This document shows positions 7,851 through 17,425 of a DNA stretch of 64,000 nucleotides, piece by piece (positions within the stretch are counted from its first letter, which is position 1; the number at the start of each line of letters is the position of its first letter). The stretch is from Kiritimatiellia bacterium. Lineage in GTDB: Bacteria > Verrucomicrobiota > Kiritimatiellia > PWTM01. A program made the translations under genes and the position numbers. The notes under the pieces were generated by a model, which had not been told where the DNA came from, did no database searches, and saw nothing but the letters and a program-made list of their open reading frames with translations. The stretch covers positions 15,001 through 79,000 of the forward strand of contig JAOACR010000004.1 in the NCBI GenBank assembly GCA_026417735.1, written 5' to 3'.

Positions 7851-8450
7851 ATGATCGAACCTCTGGAGCGTCTGATCGAGGTGTTTGCCCGGCTGCCCGG
7901 TCTTGGCCGGCGCTCGGCCGAGCGCATCGCGCTGCGACTGGCGCGCGACCGCAGCCGCGCGCTCGCCGACGAACTGCTGGCGGTGCTCACCGAGTTTCGC
8001 CAGCGCGTGGCTCAGTGTCGGATGTGTGGCGGCGTCACCACCGTCGAGGCAAACCCCTGCACCCTGTGCACCGACCCCCGCCGCGACCCCACCGTGCTGT
8101 GCGTGGTCGAGGACCCCGCCGACATCGCCGCGATCGAGGCGAGCGGCGCGTTCACGGGCCGGTATCACGCACTGCTCGGGCGGCTCTCGGCCGTGCGCGG
8201 TGAGGGCCGCCGCCACATCCGCGCCGATGAGCTGTTCCGCCGCGTGGCCGAGGAACACATCGAGGAGGTCGTGATCGCGCTGGACACCGATGCGGAAAGC
8301 GAGGCCACCGCCCGATGGCTCGCAGAACGGCTCGCGGCGCAGCGCGTGCGTACCACGCGTCTGGCCTGCGGCCTTCCGGTGGGCAGCGGGATCGCCTATT
8401 CGGATCCCCAGACGCTCGAACAGGCAATCCGCCGGCGCGTCCCATTCTGA
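7851..8450 (+). CDS. recR: Recombination protein RecR
   Basis: Forms a clamp with RecO/RecF partners and helps load RecA at gaps. 199 aa, full length. Helix-hairpin-helix LPGLGRRSAERIAL at 15-28, zinc finger Cys56, Cys59, Cys70, Cys73, Toprim region starting at CVVEDPADI, and C-terminal Walker-like GLPVGSGIAYSD. It lies 13 bp downstream of ebfC. Confidence 0.97.
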   Translation: MIEPLERLIEVFARLPGLGRRSAERIALRLARDRSRALADELLAVLTEFRQRVAQCRMCGGVTTVEANPCTLCTDPRRDPTVLCVVEDPADIAAIEASGAFTGRYHALLGRLSAVRGEGRRHIRADELFRRVAEEHIEEVVIALDTDAESEATARWLAERLAAQRVRTTRLACGLPVGSGIAYSDPQTLEQAIRRRVPF

Positions 8451-8464
8451 ACGGAGGCGCCGCC

Positions 8465-9223
8465 GTGCATCGCCTCACGCTCCACATCGAAAGTCCCGCG
8501 CTGAACCGGCCGCTGCGCGCACACGTGCTTTGCCCCGCAGGACGCGGGCCCTTCCGCGTGCTGTACCTGTTGCATGGACTGGGCGCCGACGCAGACGTCT
8601 GGCGCTTTTACGATGTCGAAACCCTCGCCGCTCCCCTCCGGCTGATGGTTGTGATGCCCGATGGCGGCGCCTCGTACTACGTGAACGACCCCCGGCCGGC
8701 GGGGCTCGGGCACTGGGAGGACGCGCTGATGCGTGACCTGCGAGGGGCGGTCGATCGGCTGTTCCGAACACTCGACAACCGCGGCGGCCGCGCGGTCGCC
8801 GGCATCAGCATGGGCGGGTATGGCGCGGTGATGCTCGCGCTCCGGCACCCGCACCTCTTCGCCGTGGCGGCGGGCCTTTCCGGTTCACTCTATTTCGGCC
8901 ACGCGCCTCACCCTCGAGGCCAGCCGTTTCAAACGGAACTGTCCGCCGCACTTCCGACCGGCGCCTACGATGTGTTCGCGCTGGCCGAGCAGATCGTACG
9001 TCTTCGCGCGCCGAAGCCCGCCCTGTGGCTCGCTTGTGGCACCGAAGACGGCCACCTCGCCACCAACCGCGCGTTTCGCGATCACCTTGTTTCACTCGGC
9101 TGGCCGCCCGTGTACCTCGAGCGGCCCGGCGGGCACAACCGTGAATTCTGGCAGGCGTGTCTGCCGGACCTGTTCCAGTTCGTCGCCCAAAACCTCGCGC
9201 CGTCCGCTCCGGAACGAGAATGA
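8465..9223 (+). CDS. Esterase D/S-formylglutathione hydrolase-like alpha/beta hydrolase
   Basis: Putative serine esterase, 252 aa, no signal peptide, so probably cytoplasmic. LYLLHGLGADADVW forms the oxyanion region, the nucleophile is Ser115 in GISMGGYGA, the acid is likely Asp in GTEDGHL and the base is His in PGGHNREFW near the C-terminus. The start is GTG at 8465, preceded by GGAGG seven bases upstream and 14 bp after recR. The family includes acetyl-xylan and feruloyl esterases as well as formylglutathione hydrolase; the substrate is unknown. Confidence 0.85.
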   Translation: MHRLTLHIESPALNRPLRAHVLCPAGRGPFRVLYLLHGLGADADVWRFYDVETLAAPLRLMVVMPDGGASYYVNDPRPAGLGHWEDALMRDLRGAVDRLFRTLDNRGGRAVAGISMGGYGAVMLALRHPHLFAVAAGLSGSLYFGHAPHPRGQPFQTELSAALPTGAYDVFALAEQIVRLRAPKPALWLACGTEDGHLATNRAFRDHLVSLGWPPVYLERPGGHNREFWQACLPDLFQFVAQNLAPSAPERE

Positions 9224-9476
9224 TCTGCCCCCTTGTTGGCCCCCCCGCAGGACGGCATCGCCAGACGTGAGCGTTCGCGACCGCGCGGCGGTGCAGCCAG
9301 CCCTCCCGTGGCGCGCAACGTGCCGCGTTCGAGTTCCGGACCCCAAGAACGAAGCACCTCAAGCCTTCACGACACGAAAGGACCGTCACTCCCCCGCCCT
9401 CCCGGCACCCCGCGCTACTGCGCCGACTCGGCCCGACCGCCGCCCCCGCCGCTTCCCGACAGCGAGGCGACCGACC

Positions 9477-10850
9477 TCACTCCTCGTCGTTCGCCAGCTT
9501 GCGGTACAACGTGGTCAAACTGATCTTCAGCGCGACCGCGGCAGCCTCCTTGTCGCCCCCCATGCGGTCCACGACCATCTTCACGTACTCACGTTCCTTC
9601 TGCCGCAAAAACGCCTTGAGCGACCGTCCCCGAAACTCGTCCGGAGAAGGCTCACCGTGCGTCGCCGATCCGGGCGCCGTGGCGGCCGTCGCGTTCACAA
9701 TGCGGGCAGGCAGCACGTCCGGCGTGATCGTGTCGCCCCGCATGAACGTCAGCGCATGGCGCACCGCGTTTTCAAGCTCGCGCACGTTCCCTGGCCACGA
9801 GTAGTGCTCGAACATCCACTCCACCCGTGGGTCGAGCTTCGGTATGGGCGCCCCCGCCGGCCGCTCGCGGCGCAGCACGTAGGACACTAGCGGCAGAATG
9901 TCCTCCCGGCGCTCGCGCAACGGCGGAATGCGGATCGGGATCACGCTCAGCCGGTAGTACAAATCCTCGCGGAACAGTCCCCGCGCAATCCGGTTCTCGA
10001 GCGGCTCGTTTGTCGCCGCAACCACCCGCACGTCCACCGGATACGATTCGGTGCCCCCGACCTTCCGGATCGTCTTGTCTTGCAGCACCCGCAGAAATTT
10101 CGCCTGAATGCTCGGCGGCATCGCGCCGATTTCGTCAAGAAAAATCGTGCCGCCGTCGGCGGCCTCGAACAGCCCCTGTTTGTCGCTCACCGCACCGGTG
10201 AACGCACCCTTCACGTGGCCGAACATTTCGGACTCGAGCAACGGCTCCGGCATCGCCGCGCAGTTGATGGGCACAAAGCTCTTCTTGCGCCGCAGACTCT
10301 GGTCATGAATCGCCCGCGCGACCACCTCCTTGCCCGTGCCGCTCTCGCCGATGATCAACACCGTCGAGTCGGTCGGCGCCACCCGGTTAATCACCTCGCA
10401 AATCTGACGCATTGCGGCACTCTCCGCGACCAGCGAGGGGATCGTTTGGCGGAGCCGGCTGCGCAGGTCCTCCCGTTCCAGCAGCAGGGCGCGGTACTTC
10501 AGCGCACGCTGCAGCGTCGCCAGTAGTTCGTCCATCTTGAAGGGCTTCGTGCAGTAGTCGAACGCACCGCCCTTCATCGCTTCAACCGCTGTTTTCACCG
10601 AGCCGTAACCGGTCAGCAGCACCACCGGCGTATTCGGGCACATCTCGTGGGCCCGGTGCAGCAGCTCGATGCCATCCACCGGTGCCATGTGGATGTCCGT
10701 GAGAATCAAATCGAACTCCTGCTTACGCAGCTCCTCCAACGCCTCCTCGCCGTTCGCGCGCGGCACGACCTCGTAGTCTTCTTTCCGGAGCATCGAGGAT
10801 AGAACGCTCAGCACGCTCGGCTCGTCGTCCACCACCAGTATCTTCGGCAT
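9477..10850 (-). CDS. NtrC-family sigma-54-dependent response regulator
   Basis: 457 aa. Receiver domain with the acidic pair Asp8-Asp9, phospho-acceptor Asp52 and Lys102; AAA+ domain with Walker A GESGTGKE (168-175), the sigma-54 contact loop GAFTGA (215-220) and [10 protein letters not shown] Walker B; C-terminal Fis-type helix-turn-helix ([17 protein letters not shown]). A linker before the helix-turn-helix carries a [18 protein letters not shown] segment typical of ZraR/NtrC. No histidine kinase gene is adjacent, so its partner must be encoded elsewhere. ATG 10850 gives the standard [10 protein letters not shown] opening. The AT-rich region upstream probably holds its promoter. Confidence 0.95.
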   Translation of the reverse strand: MPKILVVDDEPSVLSVLSSMLRKEDYEVVPRANGEEALEELRKQEFDLILTDIHMAPVDGIELLHRAHEMCPNTPVVLLTGYGSVKTAVEAMKGGAFDYCTKPFKMDELLATLQRALKYRALLLEREDLRSRLRQTIPSLVAESAAMRQICEVINRVAPTDSTVLIIGESGTGKEVVARAIHDQSLRRKKSFVPINCAAMPEPLLESEMFGHVKGAFTGAVSDKQGLFEAADGGTIFLDEIGAMPPSIQAKFLRVLQDKTIRKVGGTESYPVDVRVVAATNEPLENRIARGLFREDLYYRLSVIPIRIPPLRERREDILPLVSYVLRRERPAGAPIPKLDPRVEWMFEHYSWPGNVRELENAVRHALTFMRGDTITPDVLPARIVNATAATAPGSATHGEPSPDEFRGRSLKAFLRQKEREYVKMVVDRMGGDKEAAAVALKISLTTLYRKLANDEE

Positions 10851-11270
10851 GTTCAGCCCGCTCCCAACAGACCCTGGCAGCCGCGGCCGCAGCTCCGGCA
10901 GCGGCCCGCTGTTCACACTATCAAGTTATCCCTAATTTTCAATAGCTCCTTTCAATTTTGAGTGCTGCGAACCATTTTTGACCTTTTGCAAATCAATTGT
11001 GAGGTGCCTGCAGAATTGATTCGGCCACAACGCGAAGCAAATCTCGTGGAAAAACGTCCGGTGCCACGCTCCCGGCTCCCGGCGTTCTCCTGCGTCGTCC
11101 ACGCCAAACGAGCGCCGGCATCAACATTGGAACGCGGAAACGAACTCTCCGCGCTTGCGGGAAGAGGACCAGTGGCCCGAGCCGGCGATAAACCCCTGCG
11201 CAGCTTGATGCCGGCGTGAAGAGGATCGGGTCTGGCGCCCCGATCCGTTTTGCCCACACCTGCGGAACGT
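10851..11270. other. 420-bp intergenic region with AT-rich promoter-like core
   Basis: No convincing gene. Bases 10918-11010 are far more AT-rich than anything else in the window and hold TTTCAAT-like direct repeats (10938 and 10950 areas). On the minus strand TTGAAA, 16 bases and TAGTGT could form a promoter for the response regulator. I found no -24/-12 GG-GC pair. The remainder, 11011-11270, is GC-rich and shows nothing recognisable. Confidence 0.4.
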
Positions 11271-12710
11271 TCAGCGCCGGCGGACAACCAGCACCCAGTC
11301 GTGCTCTTCGCCGGAGCTCGGTGGCGTGAACATCGCGGGATCCTCCGCCGGGAACGGCGTGATTGCGCTCTTCGCGCCCGTGCGCGGATCATACCAGAAC
11401 GCTTCTGCGGGCCGGCCGAACCGGTCCGCGCGGAAACGGATCGGCCGCCCCATGGGCGAATACACGATCGCCACCGACCCGTCGGCGGACGCACCCACCT
11501 GAATGTGCGCGTCACCTTCTCCGGCCTCACCCTCCAGCAGTTCCATTGCGGGCCGGTGATCGTGAAAACGGGTTTCTTCCACGAGACGACGCAGGTGAAT
11601 CATCTGCGTCGCGCCGGGCGCGTGCAGCCGTTCGTACCACGGAATGTGCGCGCCCCAGCGGTAGGTTTCTCCCTTCCGGATCCAGCCAATGAAACTCCGA
11701 TGGCCATAGGTGTGGCCGAAGCCGCCGGCCAGCACATTCCACCACGCCGCGCGCCGCACATCCCAAGGCCGGATTCGGATGTCCTGCCGCTCGGTCTGGC
11801 GCAACGAAAGCGATTCCTCATATGCGACCTCCGCATCGAGCACCGGCTTCGGCGGCGTCCGTGCGAAATCCCGCATCACGGTTCGCCAGTTTTCGAAGGA
11901 AAAGCGGGTGGTCGTCTGCACCATGTTGAAGTCGAGCCACGGCTCATCGTGTAGCCACGTCGCGGACGATTTGTCCCCGCCCGGCGGATGGAACGTAATC
12001 AGCACCGCATCCCAGGCGGCTCGGCCATCGAACGCGTCCGCCCCCGTCGCTCCATCCGCAATCCCTTCCGCCATCGCGCGGACTAGTGCCAGCCGCGATG
12101 GCGTGTCCACATTGCGGCCCTTCTGATACGCGTCGCCGCCCATCACCCAGATCACCGGCGCACGGCCCCAGCGCGAACCCAGAAACCTTCCGTAGCGGTA
12201 CGCGACCGTCGGATCGCGCGCGAGTGGATCGTCATCCTCGACGTCGTTGAGCCAGACCGGCAGCGCGGCAATCCGCAGCCCGTGCCGCGCCGCCTCCTCG
12301 ATGCACCAACCGATGTGGTCCCAAAAGTCATCGAACTCTCCCGGCCCCAGCGCCGGCCGTGACGCATCCCCTTCCACAAACGGGACATGCCCGTACGCGT
12401 TTTCCTGGTTGCGCTTCGGACCGCCACCTCCTCGGAACTCCCGAACGATCACCGACTGGATCACCGTAAATCCCTGCGCGGCGCGCGTGCGAAAGTAGAG
12501 GCTCACAGAGGGCTGGTTCGTGGTGTCCTCGCGCACGCTCTTGCCCAACATGTGCCAGGCCGTGTCGCCCAGCCAGAAGAATGGCGTGCCGTCGTCGTGC
12601 ACCAGGTACCGGCCGTTCGCACTCACTTTCAGCGGACGCAGCCCCGCTGCCGAGGCGGGCACCGCCAGCGCCAACGCCACCACCCCCACTGTTCGCGCCC
12701 AACTCCTCAT
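11271..12710 (-). CDS. Exported DUF4038-like putative glycoside hydrolase
   Basis: 479 aa with a signal peptide (MRSWARTVGVVALALAVPASAA). The body fits the DUF4038/putative collagen-binding (GH140-like) TIM-barrel family: LKVSANGRYLVHDDGTPFFWLGDTAW near the start, WVMGGDAY in the middle, PVLDAEVAYEE carrying a likely catalytic acid, and RRAAWWNVLAGGFGHTYG. The C-terminal beta domain contains EAFWYDPRTG. It probably acts on plant-type polysaccharide in the periplasm or outside; substrate not assignable. ATG 12710 is chosen because it begins the signal peptide. Minus-strand neighbour of an MFS transporter. Confidence 0.8.
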   Translation of the reverse strand: MRSWARTVGVVALALAVPASAAGLRPLKVSANGRYLVHDDGTPFFWLGDTAWHMLGKSVREDTTNQPSVSLYFRTRAAQGFTVIQSVIVREFRGGGGPKRNQENAYGHVPFVEGDASRPALGPGEFDDFWDHIGWCIEEAARHGLRIAALPVWLNDVEDDDPLARDPTVAYRYGRFLGSRWGRAPVIWVMGGDAYQKGRNVDTPSRLALVRAMAEGIADGATGADAFDGRAAWDAVLITFHPPGGDKSSATWLHDEPWLDFNMVQTTTRFSFENWRTVMRDFARTPPKPVLDAEVAYEESLSLRQTERQDIRIRPWDVRRAAWWNVLAGGFGHTYGHRSFIGWIRKGETYRWGAHIPWYERLHAPGATQMIHLRRLVEETRFHDHRPAMELLEGEAGEGDAHIQVGASADGSVAIVYSPMGRPIRFRADRFGRPAEAFWYDPRTGAKSAITPFPAEDPAMFTPPSSGEEHDWVLVVRRR

Positions 12711-12841
12711 CACAGTCTCTCCGCTTGTACCGGCGGCCTTGAACCTGGCTCGGCCGCTCCCACAAACATCGCCGCCCCCCCGGCGGGCCATCACCGCGTC
12801 AGTCAGGGGGGCGGCGATTCAGCCAACGACCCTCCTGATGG

Positions 12842-14110
12842 CTAGGGCTGCTGGGGCTGCGCCGGTGCCGCAGCAGGAGCCGGCGCGGTTTCCGCCGCGG
12901 CCGGCGCCGCCGGAGCAGACTCCGCCGCCTGCGCCACGTTGGGCAGCTTGTGCAACACCACCGCAAGGATCGCGAGCACCACACAGGCCGGCAACAGCAG
13001 CTTCAACGCCTTCTGAACCGACGCGCCCTTCGCCATGTTGCCGATCGCCTTGGGCACAATCACCGCCCCGAGCAGACCCACCGCAAAAATAATGCCGAAC
13101 AGACTGCCCGACCCGCCACCGAACTTTCCAAACGTCACGCCCACAGTGGTGGGAAAGGCCGGCGCAAACACCAGACCGGACGCCGCCGCCAGCGCAAACG
13201 CCGCGCCGCTGCCGCTCACGCCGGTCATGATCAGGATCACAATTGCCGCAATCACCGCCGAACCGGCGATCAGCCAGCCACCCGCGTTCGTGATCGGCGT
13301 CAGCCCCGTGATCAACCGGCCCACCATCATCGCAATTGCAAACACCGACAGCATCCGCGCCGCGGAGGCGTCCAACTGCGCGGTCGGCATGCCCGGCTGC
13401 GCCTTCGAGATCACTTCCTTGCCGAACGGCGCCAGCCAGTTCGTAAAGCTCGACTCCAGCGCGATGTAGCAGAACAACACCAGCGCGGCGACGATCGTCA
13501 CCGGCTGCTTCAACAATGCAAACGCAGAGGCCAGTGTGAAGCCCTGAGCGGCCGGGTATTTCGCCGGGAACGTGAACAGAACCGGCACCAACAGAATGAT
13601 GCCCAGCACTGAAACAGCCTTCTCATACGGAAGCTTCTGGAAGAGGAAGCTCACCACGAAGGGCGTCAGAAACAGGCCCAGCCCGAAACAAACATTCACC
13701 AGATTGTTTGCCGCAGCCGGGTTGTTTTTCAGCATCTGGCCCACCACCGCGGTACCCAGCACGTTGCCAGTGGTGTTGCAGGCCATCGCACCGATCCCCA
13801 ACAGCACGCACGCGATCACCCCCGCGTTGTAGTTCTTCGCGTTCGCGAGAATCAGCACGCTGGCCGCCGCCGCCACAAACCCGATGATCGCCACCGCCTG
13901 AAACCCGAGCTTGTCCTGCAACGTGCCGACCACCAGGGACGCGATCAGACACGCGAACATGAAGGCGGAGATCATCGAACCAAATTTCGCGGAGTCAATG
14001 CTCATCCGCGGCATCATCTTCACCGCGATCGAGCCCAGCATCGCAAAGCACATGCCCAGCCCGAATGCGCCGCTTAGCCCCACGATCAACGTCCAGCCGT
14101 TGTGGTCCAT
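12842..14110 (-). CDS. Major facilitator superfamily transporter
   Basis: 422 aa with about twelve hydrophobic helices, a DKLGF loop after helix 2 where MFS loop motif A lies, and many small residues in the helices. The last 35 residues are an unusual Ala/Pro/Gln tail (ending PAQPQQP) that would sit in the cytoplasm. The general look is of sugar/sugar-acid porters of the FucP/NarK-like broad group; the substrate is unknown. It lies 131 bp upstream of the DUF4038-like hydrolase gene on the same strand, so joint use in one carbohydrate route is likely. GC content is somewhat lower than surroundings. Confidence 0.85.
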   Translation of the reverse strand: MDHNGWTLIVGLSGAFGLGMCFAMLGSIAVKMMPRMSIDSAKFGSMISAFMFACLIASLVVGTLQDKLGFQAVAIIGFVAAAASVLILANAKNYNAGVIACVLLGIGAMACNTTGNVLGTAVVGQMLKNNPAAANNLVNVCFGLGLFLTPFVVSFLFQKLPYEKAVSVLGIILLVPVLFTFPAKYPAAQGFTLASAFALLKQPVTIVAALVLFCYIALESSFTNWLAPFGKEVISKAQPGMPTAQLDASAARMLSVFAIAMMVGRLITGLTPITNAGGWLIAGSAVIAAIVILIMTGVSGSGAAFALAAASGLVFAPAFPTTVGVTFGKFGGGSGSLFGIIFAVGLLGAVIVPKAIGNMAKGASVQKALKLLLPACVVLAILAVVLHKLPNVAQAAESAPAAPAAAETAPAPAAAPAQPQQP

Positions 14111-14512
14111 ATCCCTGCACTCCCCTTTCTACCGGCGCCGGCGGCCGGAGCCGTGCGGTCGGCCCCTCTCGCCCGACGGCCGTACACTGGCAACAATGTC
14201 AAAAAGGTTCAGATCGCGCAAGCAGCGAGCGCGCCTCCGTGAAAGCCGGCGCAAACCACCGAACGTCGCGATCGCGATAGTGCCGAAGAGAAGCTTCGCC
14301 GGCCGGGCCGAACAGGGTCGCGTTGATCCGAAGGCGCCGCCCCCCGGTCCCACCGCAAAGCACCTGGTCGATGCACCTCGCAGCCCCGTGGCTGTCGCCA
14401 GCGCAGGGAATGTCAACCGGCCGCTCTGTTGGCCCCTCTTGAACAGCAGGGTCGCGAGATTCATACTCCCTGGCATCCGCTTCGCGGCCACCAGAGACAA
14501 GGAGCACTGACC
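14111..14512. other. 402-bp divergent intergenic region
   Basis: Separates the minus-strand MFS gene from the plus-strand Gfo/Idh gene and must hold both promoters. TACACT at 14183-14188 resembles a -10 box, without a -35. A plus-strand frame from ATG 14196 to 14510 would encode a very basic 104-residue peptide with no recognisable fold; I do not call it a gene. AAGGAG at about 14500 is the Gfo/Idh ribosome-binding site. Confidence 0.35.
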
Positions 14513-15931
14513 ATGCCCTCGTGCCGGGTTTCTCGCCGTTCGTTCTTGCTCACGGCTGCGGGGGTGAGCTCCTTTTTGATTCTCCCGCGTCGTGCGCGTG
14601 GCGCAAACGAGCGGATCCGGGTCGGCTGTATCGGAATCGATGGCAAGGGACGCTCGGACGTGCTGTGGACCGCCGCCGCGGGCGCCGAAATCGCGGCATT
14701 GTGCGACGTTGTCGACCCTCGGCACGCCGCCGCGCGAAAACCACCCAAGGACGGCGAATCCCTGTTCCAAAAGTTCCCGGATGCGAAGTTCTTCACGGAC
14801 TACCGAGAGATGCTTGAGGCGATGAGCGACCTCGACGCGGTGACGATCTCGACGCCGGACCACCATCACTTCCACGCCGCAATGCTCGCGATGCGGAAGG
14901 GACGTCATGTCTACTGCCAAAAACCCCTGGCGCACTCCGTGTGGGAGGCGCGCAGGATGGCCGAAACCGCCGGCGCGGCCGGCGTTGTCACGCAGATGGG
15001 TAACCAGGCCCATGCGGGGGAGCCGCTTCGTCGGGGAGTGGAGCTGGTGCGCGCAGGGGCGGTCGGCCCTGTGACCGAAGTCCATGCGTGGACCGACCGC
15101 CCGATCTGGCCGCAGGGTATGAGCGCGTGGCCGAAGGCCGAACCGGTGCCGGAGGGGCTCCACTGGGATCTCTGGATCGGGCCTGCACCGTTCCGTGAAT
15201 ACAGCGCCGCGATCGCACCGTTCAAGTGGCGCGGATGGTGGGACTTTGGCACCGGCGCGCTCGGCGACATGGGCTGTCACATCCTCGATCTGCCCGTCTG
15301 GGCGCTCGCAAAAGGGCCGCCCAACCGCGTTGAAGCCTGGTCGGAAGGGGGCACCGAGATTTCGGGGCCGCTGCGCTCGATCGTCACCTGGCACTTTCCC
15401 ACTAGCTGGTTCGGCAGGCCGTTCAAACTGGTCTGGTACGACGGCGTCAAGGGCAAGGACGGCAAGTACGAGTTCGCCCCGCCGGAGGAGCTCTGGAAGG
15501 CGGACTTCCCGACGCCGGACCACGTGTTTCGGCGTTTCGATGTGATCCTGGTGGGCGAGAAGGGCCGGATGTTTTTCGGCCGTACCCGGACCGACTGGGT
15601 CTTCAAACCCGACTCCCTCAAAGACGAAATCGGCGACCCTCCGAACACGATACCCCGCGTGCCGCCCATCACGGCGGACGGAAAATATGGCGGCAGCGAC
15701 CCCTCCGTCGTGGAGTGGCTCAATGGCATTCGGGGCGGGCCTGCGCCGCTGTCACGTTTCGAACTGTCCGGCCCGTTGACAGAAATTGTTCTGTTGGGCA
15801 ACGTCGCAGTGCGGGTCGGTCGGCCCGTTGAATGGGATTCCGGGGGTTTGCGCGCGCGCAATGTGCCGGAGGCCGCGGCGTTGATCCGACGCCGCTACCG
15901 GTCGGGCTGGGAGATTGAGCCGGCAACCTGA
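14513..15931 (+). CDS. Tat-exported Gfo/Idh/MocA family oxidoreductase
   Basis: 472 aa. Twin-arginine signal VSRRSFLLTAAG at the N-terminus, so it is probably exported folded with its cofactor. NAD(P)-binding Rossmann region RVGCIGIDGKGRS, then ISTPDHHH and CQKPLAHS (the EKP motif in QKP form). The family-typical GNQAHAGEPLRRGVE and GALGDMGCHILDLP follow. Exported members of this family are numerous in PVC bacteria and act on sugars or sugar acids; the reaction here is unknown. ATG 14513 has AAGGAG nine bases upstream. Followed after 35 bp by the DUF4832 gene. Confidence 0.92.
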   Translation: MPSCRVSRRSFLLTAAGVSSFLILPRRARGANERIRVGCIGIDGKGRSDVLWTAAAGAEIAALCDVVDPRHAAARKPPKDGESLFQKFPDAKFFTDYREMLEAMSDLDAVTISTPDHHHFHAAMLAMRKGRHVYCQKPLAHSVWEARRMAETAGAAGVVTQMGNQAHAGEPLRRGVELVRAGAVGPVTEVHAWTDRPIWPQGMSAWPKAEPVPEGLHWDLWIGPAPFREYSAAIAPFKWRGWWDFGTGALGDMGCHILDLPVWALAKGPPNRVEAWSEGGTEISGPLRSIVTWHFPTSWFGRPFKLVWYDGVKGKDGKYEFAPPEELWKADFPTPDHVFRRFDVILVGEKGRMFFGRTRTDWVFKPDSLKDEIGDPPNTIPRVPPITADGKYGGSDPSVVEWLNGIRGGPAPLSRFELSGPLTEIVLLGNVAVRVGRPVEWDSGGLRARNVPEAAALIRRRYRSGWEIEPAT

Positions 15932-15966
15932 TCATTCGCCCGAGCTCAAGGCCGACGGAGCCGCCG

Positions 15967-17379
15967 ATGTGTCTTTTCCGCTCGCATCGTCCGCCAAAGG
16001 TGGTGCCACCGGATATCGCGCTTCTGATCGCGGTCGCGGTGCATACCGCCGCTTCAGCGGAATGGGTGACGCTCCCCTATGCGCCGGCACCACCGGACAA
16101 CCCGATGAAGGGCCTTGTGCCCTACGCCGGACACGCGCAGGACTTCCCCCACAGCCTCGAATTCCAATACTTCGGCCTGAACGAAATCCTCCGCGGGCCA
16201 GACGAGTTCGACTGGACGCCCATTGAACGTTTTCTGGAGGGTGCGGCCTCGCGGCGTTGCCAGGCCATCTTCCGCGTGTGGGTCGAATACCCCGGCCGCT
16301 CGAGCGGGGTTCCGGATTTTCTCCTCCGCGCCGGCGCGCGGATGCACGTATGGTCGAACGCTTTGTTCTCCGATGGGCGAACGATGTGGACGCCCGACTA
16401 CTCAGATCTCCGGATCCGGGCCGCGATCACCAGCACAGTCGCCGCGCTGGGCCGCCGGTACGACAAGGATCCTCGCGTGGCCTATCTGACCGCAGGCTTC
16501 CTCGGCCACTGGGGTGAGTGGCACACCCATCCCCGGCGCGACCTTTGGGCGTCGAAGGAGGTCCAAACAGAGCTCATGGCCGCCTTCGAGCGGGCTTTCC
16601 GACATGTACCGGTCCTGCTGCGTTATCCCGCCGGCGCCGACGATCCCCAGTATGCCCCCAACCACGACCGGCCCTTCGGCTACCACGACGATTCCTTCGC
16701 CTATGCGACCCGGCAGACCGGCCGCTGCGATGACGAATGGTTTTTCCTCGCCCGGCTCCGCCGCGCCGGGCCATCCGCGCTGGAGCGCTGGCGCACCCAT
16801 CCGATCGGCGGCGAAATCCGGCCCGAGGTCTGGGTGAAGGTGTGGGATCTGCCGCCAGGCACGCCGCCCGGCCAGGAGTTTTTCGAGTGCGTCGCGGAAA
16901 CCCATGCGACGTGGCTGATGGATTCGAGCATCGCGCGGCCGCTGACCGCGCAACAGCGGGCGCGGGCGATCGAAGGCGCACGGCGGCTGGGCTACGAACT
17001 GCATGTGGAGCGAGCGGCGCTCGCGCTCGACGCCGCCGGCCGCCTGCAGGTCGCCATCGCGGTGCGCAACCGTGGCGTCGCCCCATGGTACGCCGACTGG
17101 CCCGTCGAGCTCGGTATCTTCAGCGATGCCGCAGAGCCCCTGAAGGTCTGGCGCACTGACTGGACGCTGCGCGGCATCCAGCCGGACGAGCCAGACGCTC
17201 GCCAGTTCCGCTTTCAAACTGACCAGCCGCTTCCCGCCGGCGTGCAGTTCGCCGCACTCCGGGTCCCACATCCCATGCCCGGCGGCCGGCCGCTCAGGTT
17301 TGCAAACCAGGCGCAGGATGCGGACCGACCCGGCTGGCTCACGCTCGGCCCCTGCCCTCCTCCGCCGCCCCCCCGCTGA
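15967..17379 (+). CDS. DUF4832/DUF4874-type exported glycosidase-like protein
   Basis: 470 aa with a hydrophobic N-terminus (residues 15-31) ending in AASA, a plausible signal peptide. The body looks like the DUF4832/DUF4874 pair: an N-terminal TIM-barrel-like part with NPMKGLVPYAG, ILRGPDEFDWTPIERFLE, AIFRVWVEYPG and TAGFLGHWGEWHT, then a C-terminal beta domain from about residue 345 (RAALALDAAGRLQVAIAVRNRG). A glycoside hydrolase fold is likely but activity is unproven. Follows the Gfo/Idh gene and precedes the kinase gene by 46 bp. Confidence 0.78.
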   Translation: MCLFRSHRPPKVVPPDIALLIAVAVHTAASAEWVTLPYAPAPPDNPMKGLVPYAGHAQDFPHSLEFQYFGLNEILRGPDEFDWTPIERFLEGAASRRCQAIFRVWVEYPGRSSGVPDFLLRAGARMHVWSNALFSDGRTMWTPDYSDLRIRAAITSTVAALGRRYDKDPRVAYLTAGFLGHWGEWHTHPRRDLWASKEVQTELMAAFERAFRHVPVLLRYPAGADDPQYAPNHDRPFGYHDDSFAYATRQTGRCDDEWFFLARLRRAGPSALERWRTHPIGGEIRPEVWVKVWDLPPGTPPGQEFFECVAETHATWLMDSSIARPLTAQQRARAIEGARRLGYELHVERAALALDAAGRLQVAIAVRNRGVAPWYADWPVELGIFSDAAEPLKVWRTDWTLRGIQPDEPDARQFRFQTDQPLPAGVQFAALRVPHPMPGGRPLRFANQAQDADRPGWLTLGPCPPPPPPR

Positions 17380-17425
17380 CCGGCCCTTTTTGCCAAACCG
17401 GTCCCGTCCGTCTAGAGTTGAGTGC

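Noticed and set aside
14196-14510. Small basic 104-residue protein before the Gfo/Idh gene
   Set aside because: No ribosome-binding site, no recognisable fold, and amino-acid composition typical of a chance frame in GC-rich DNA.
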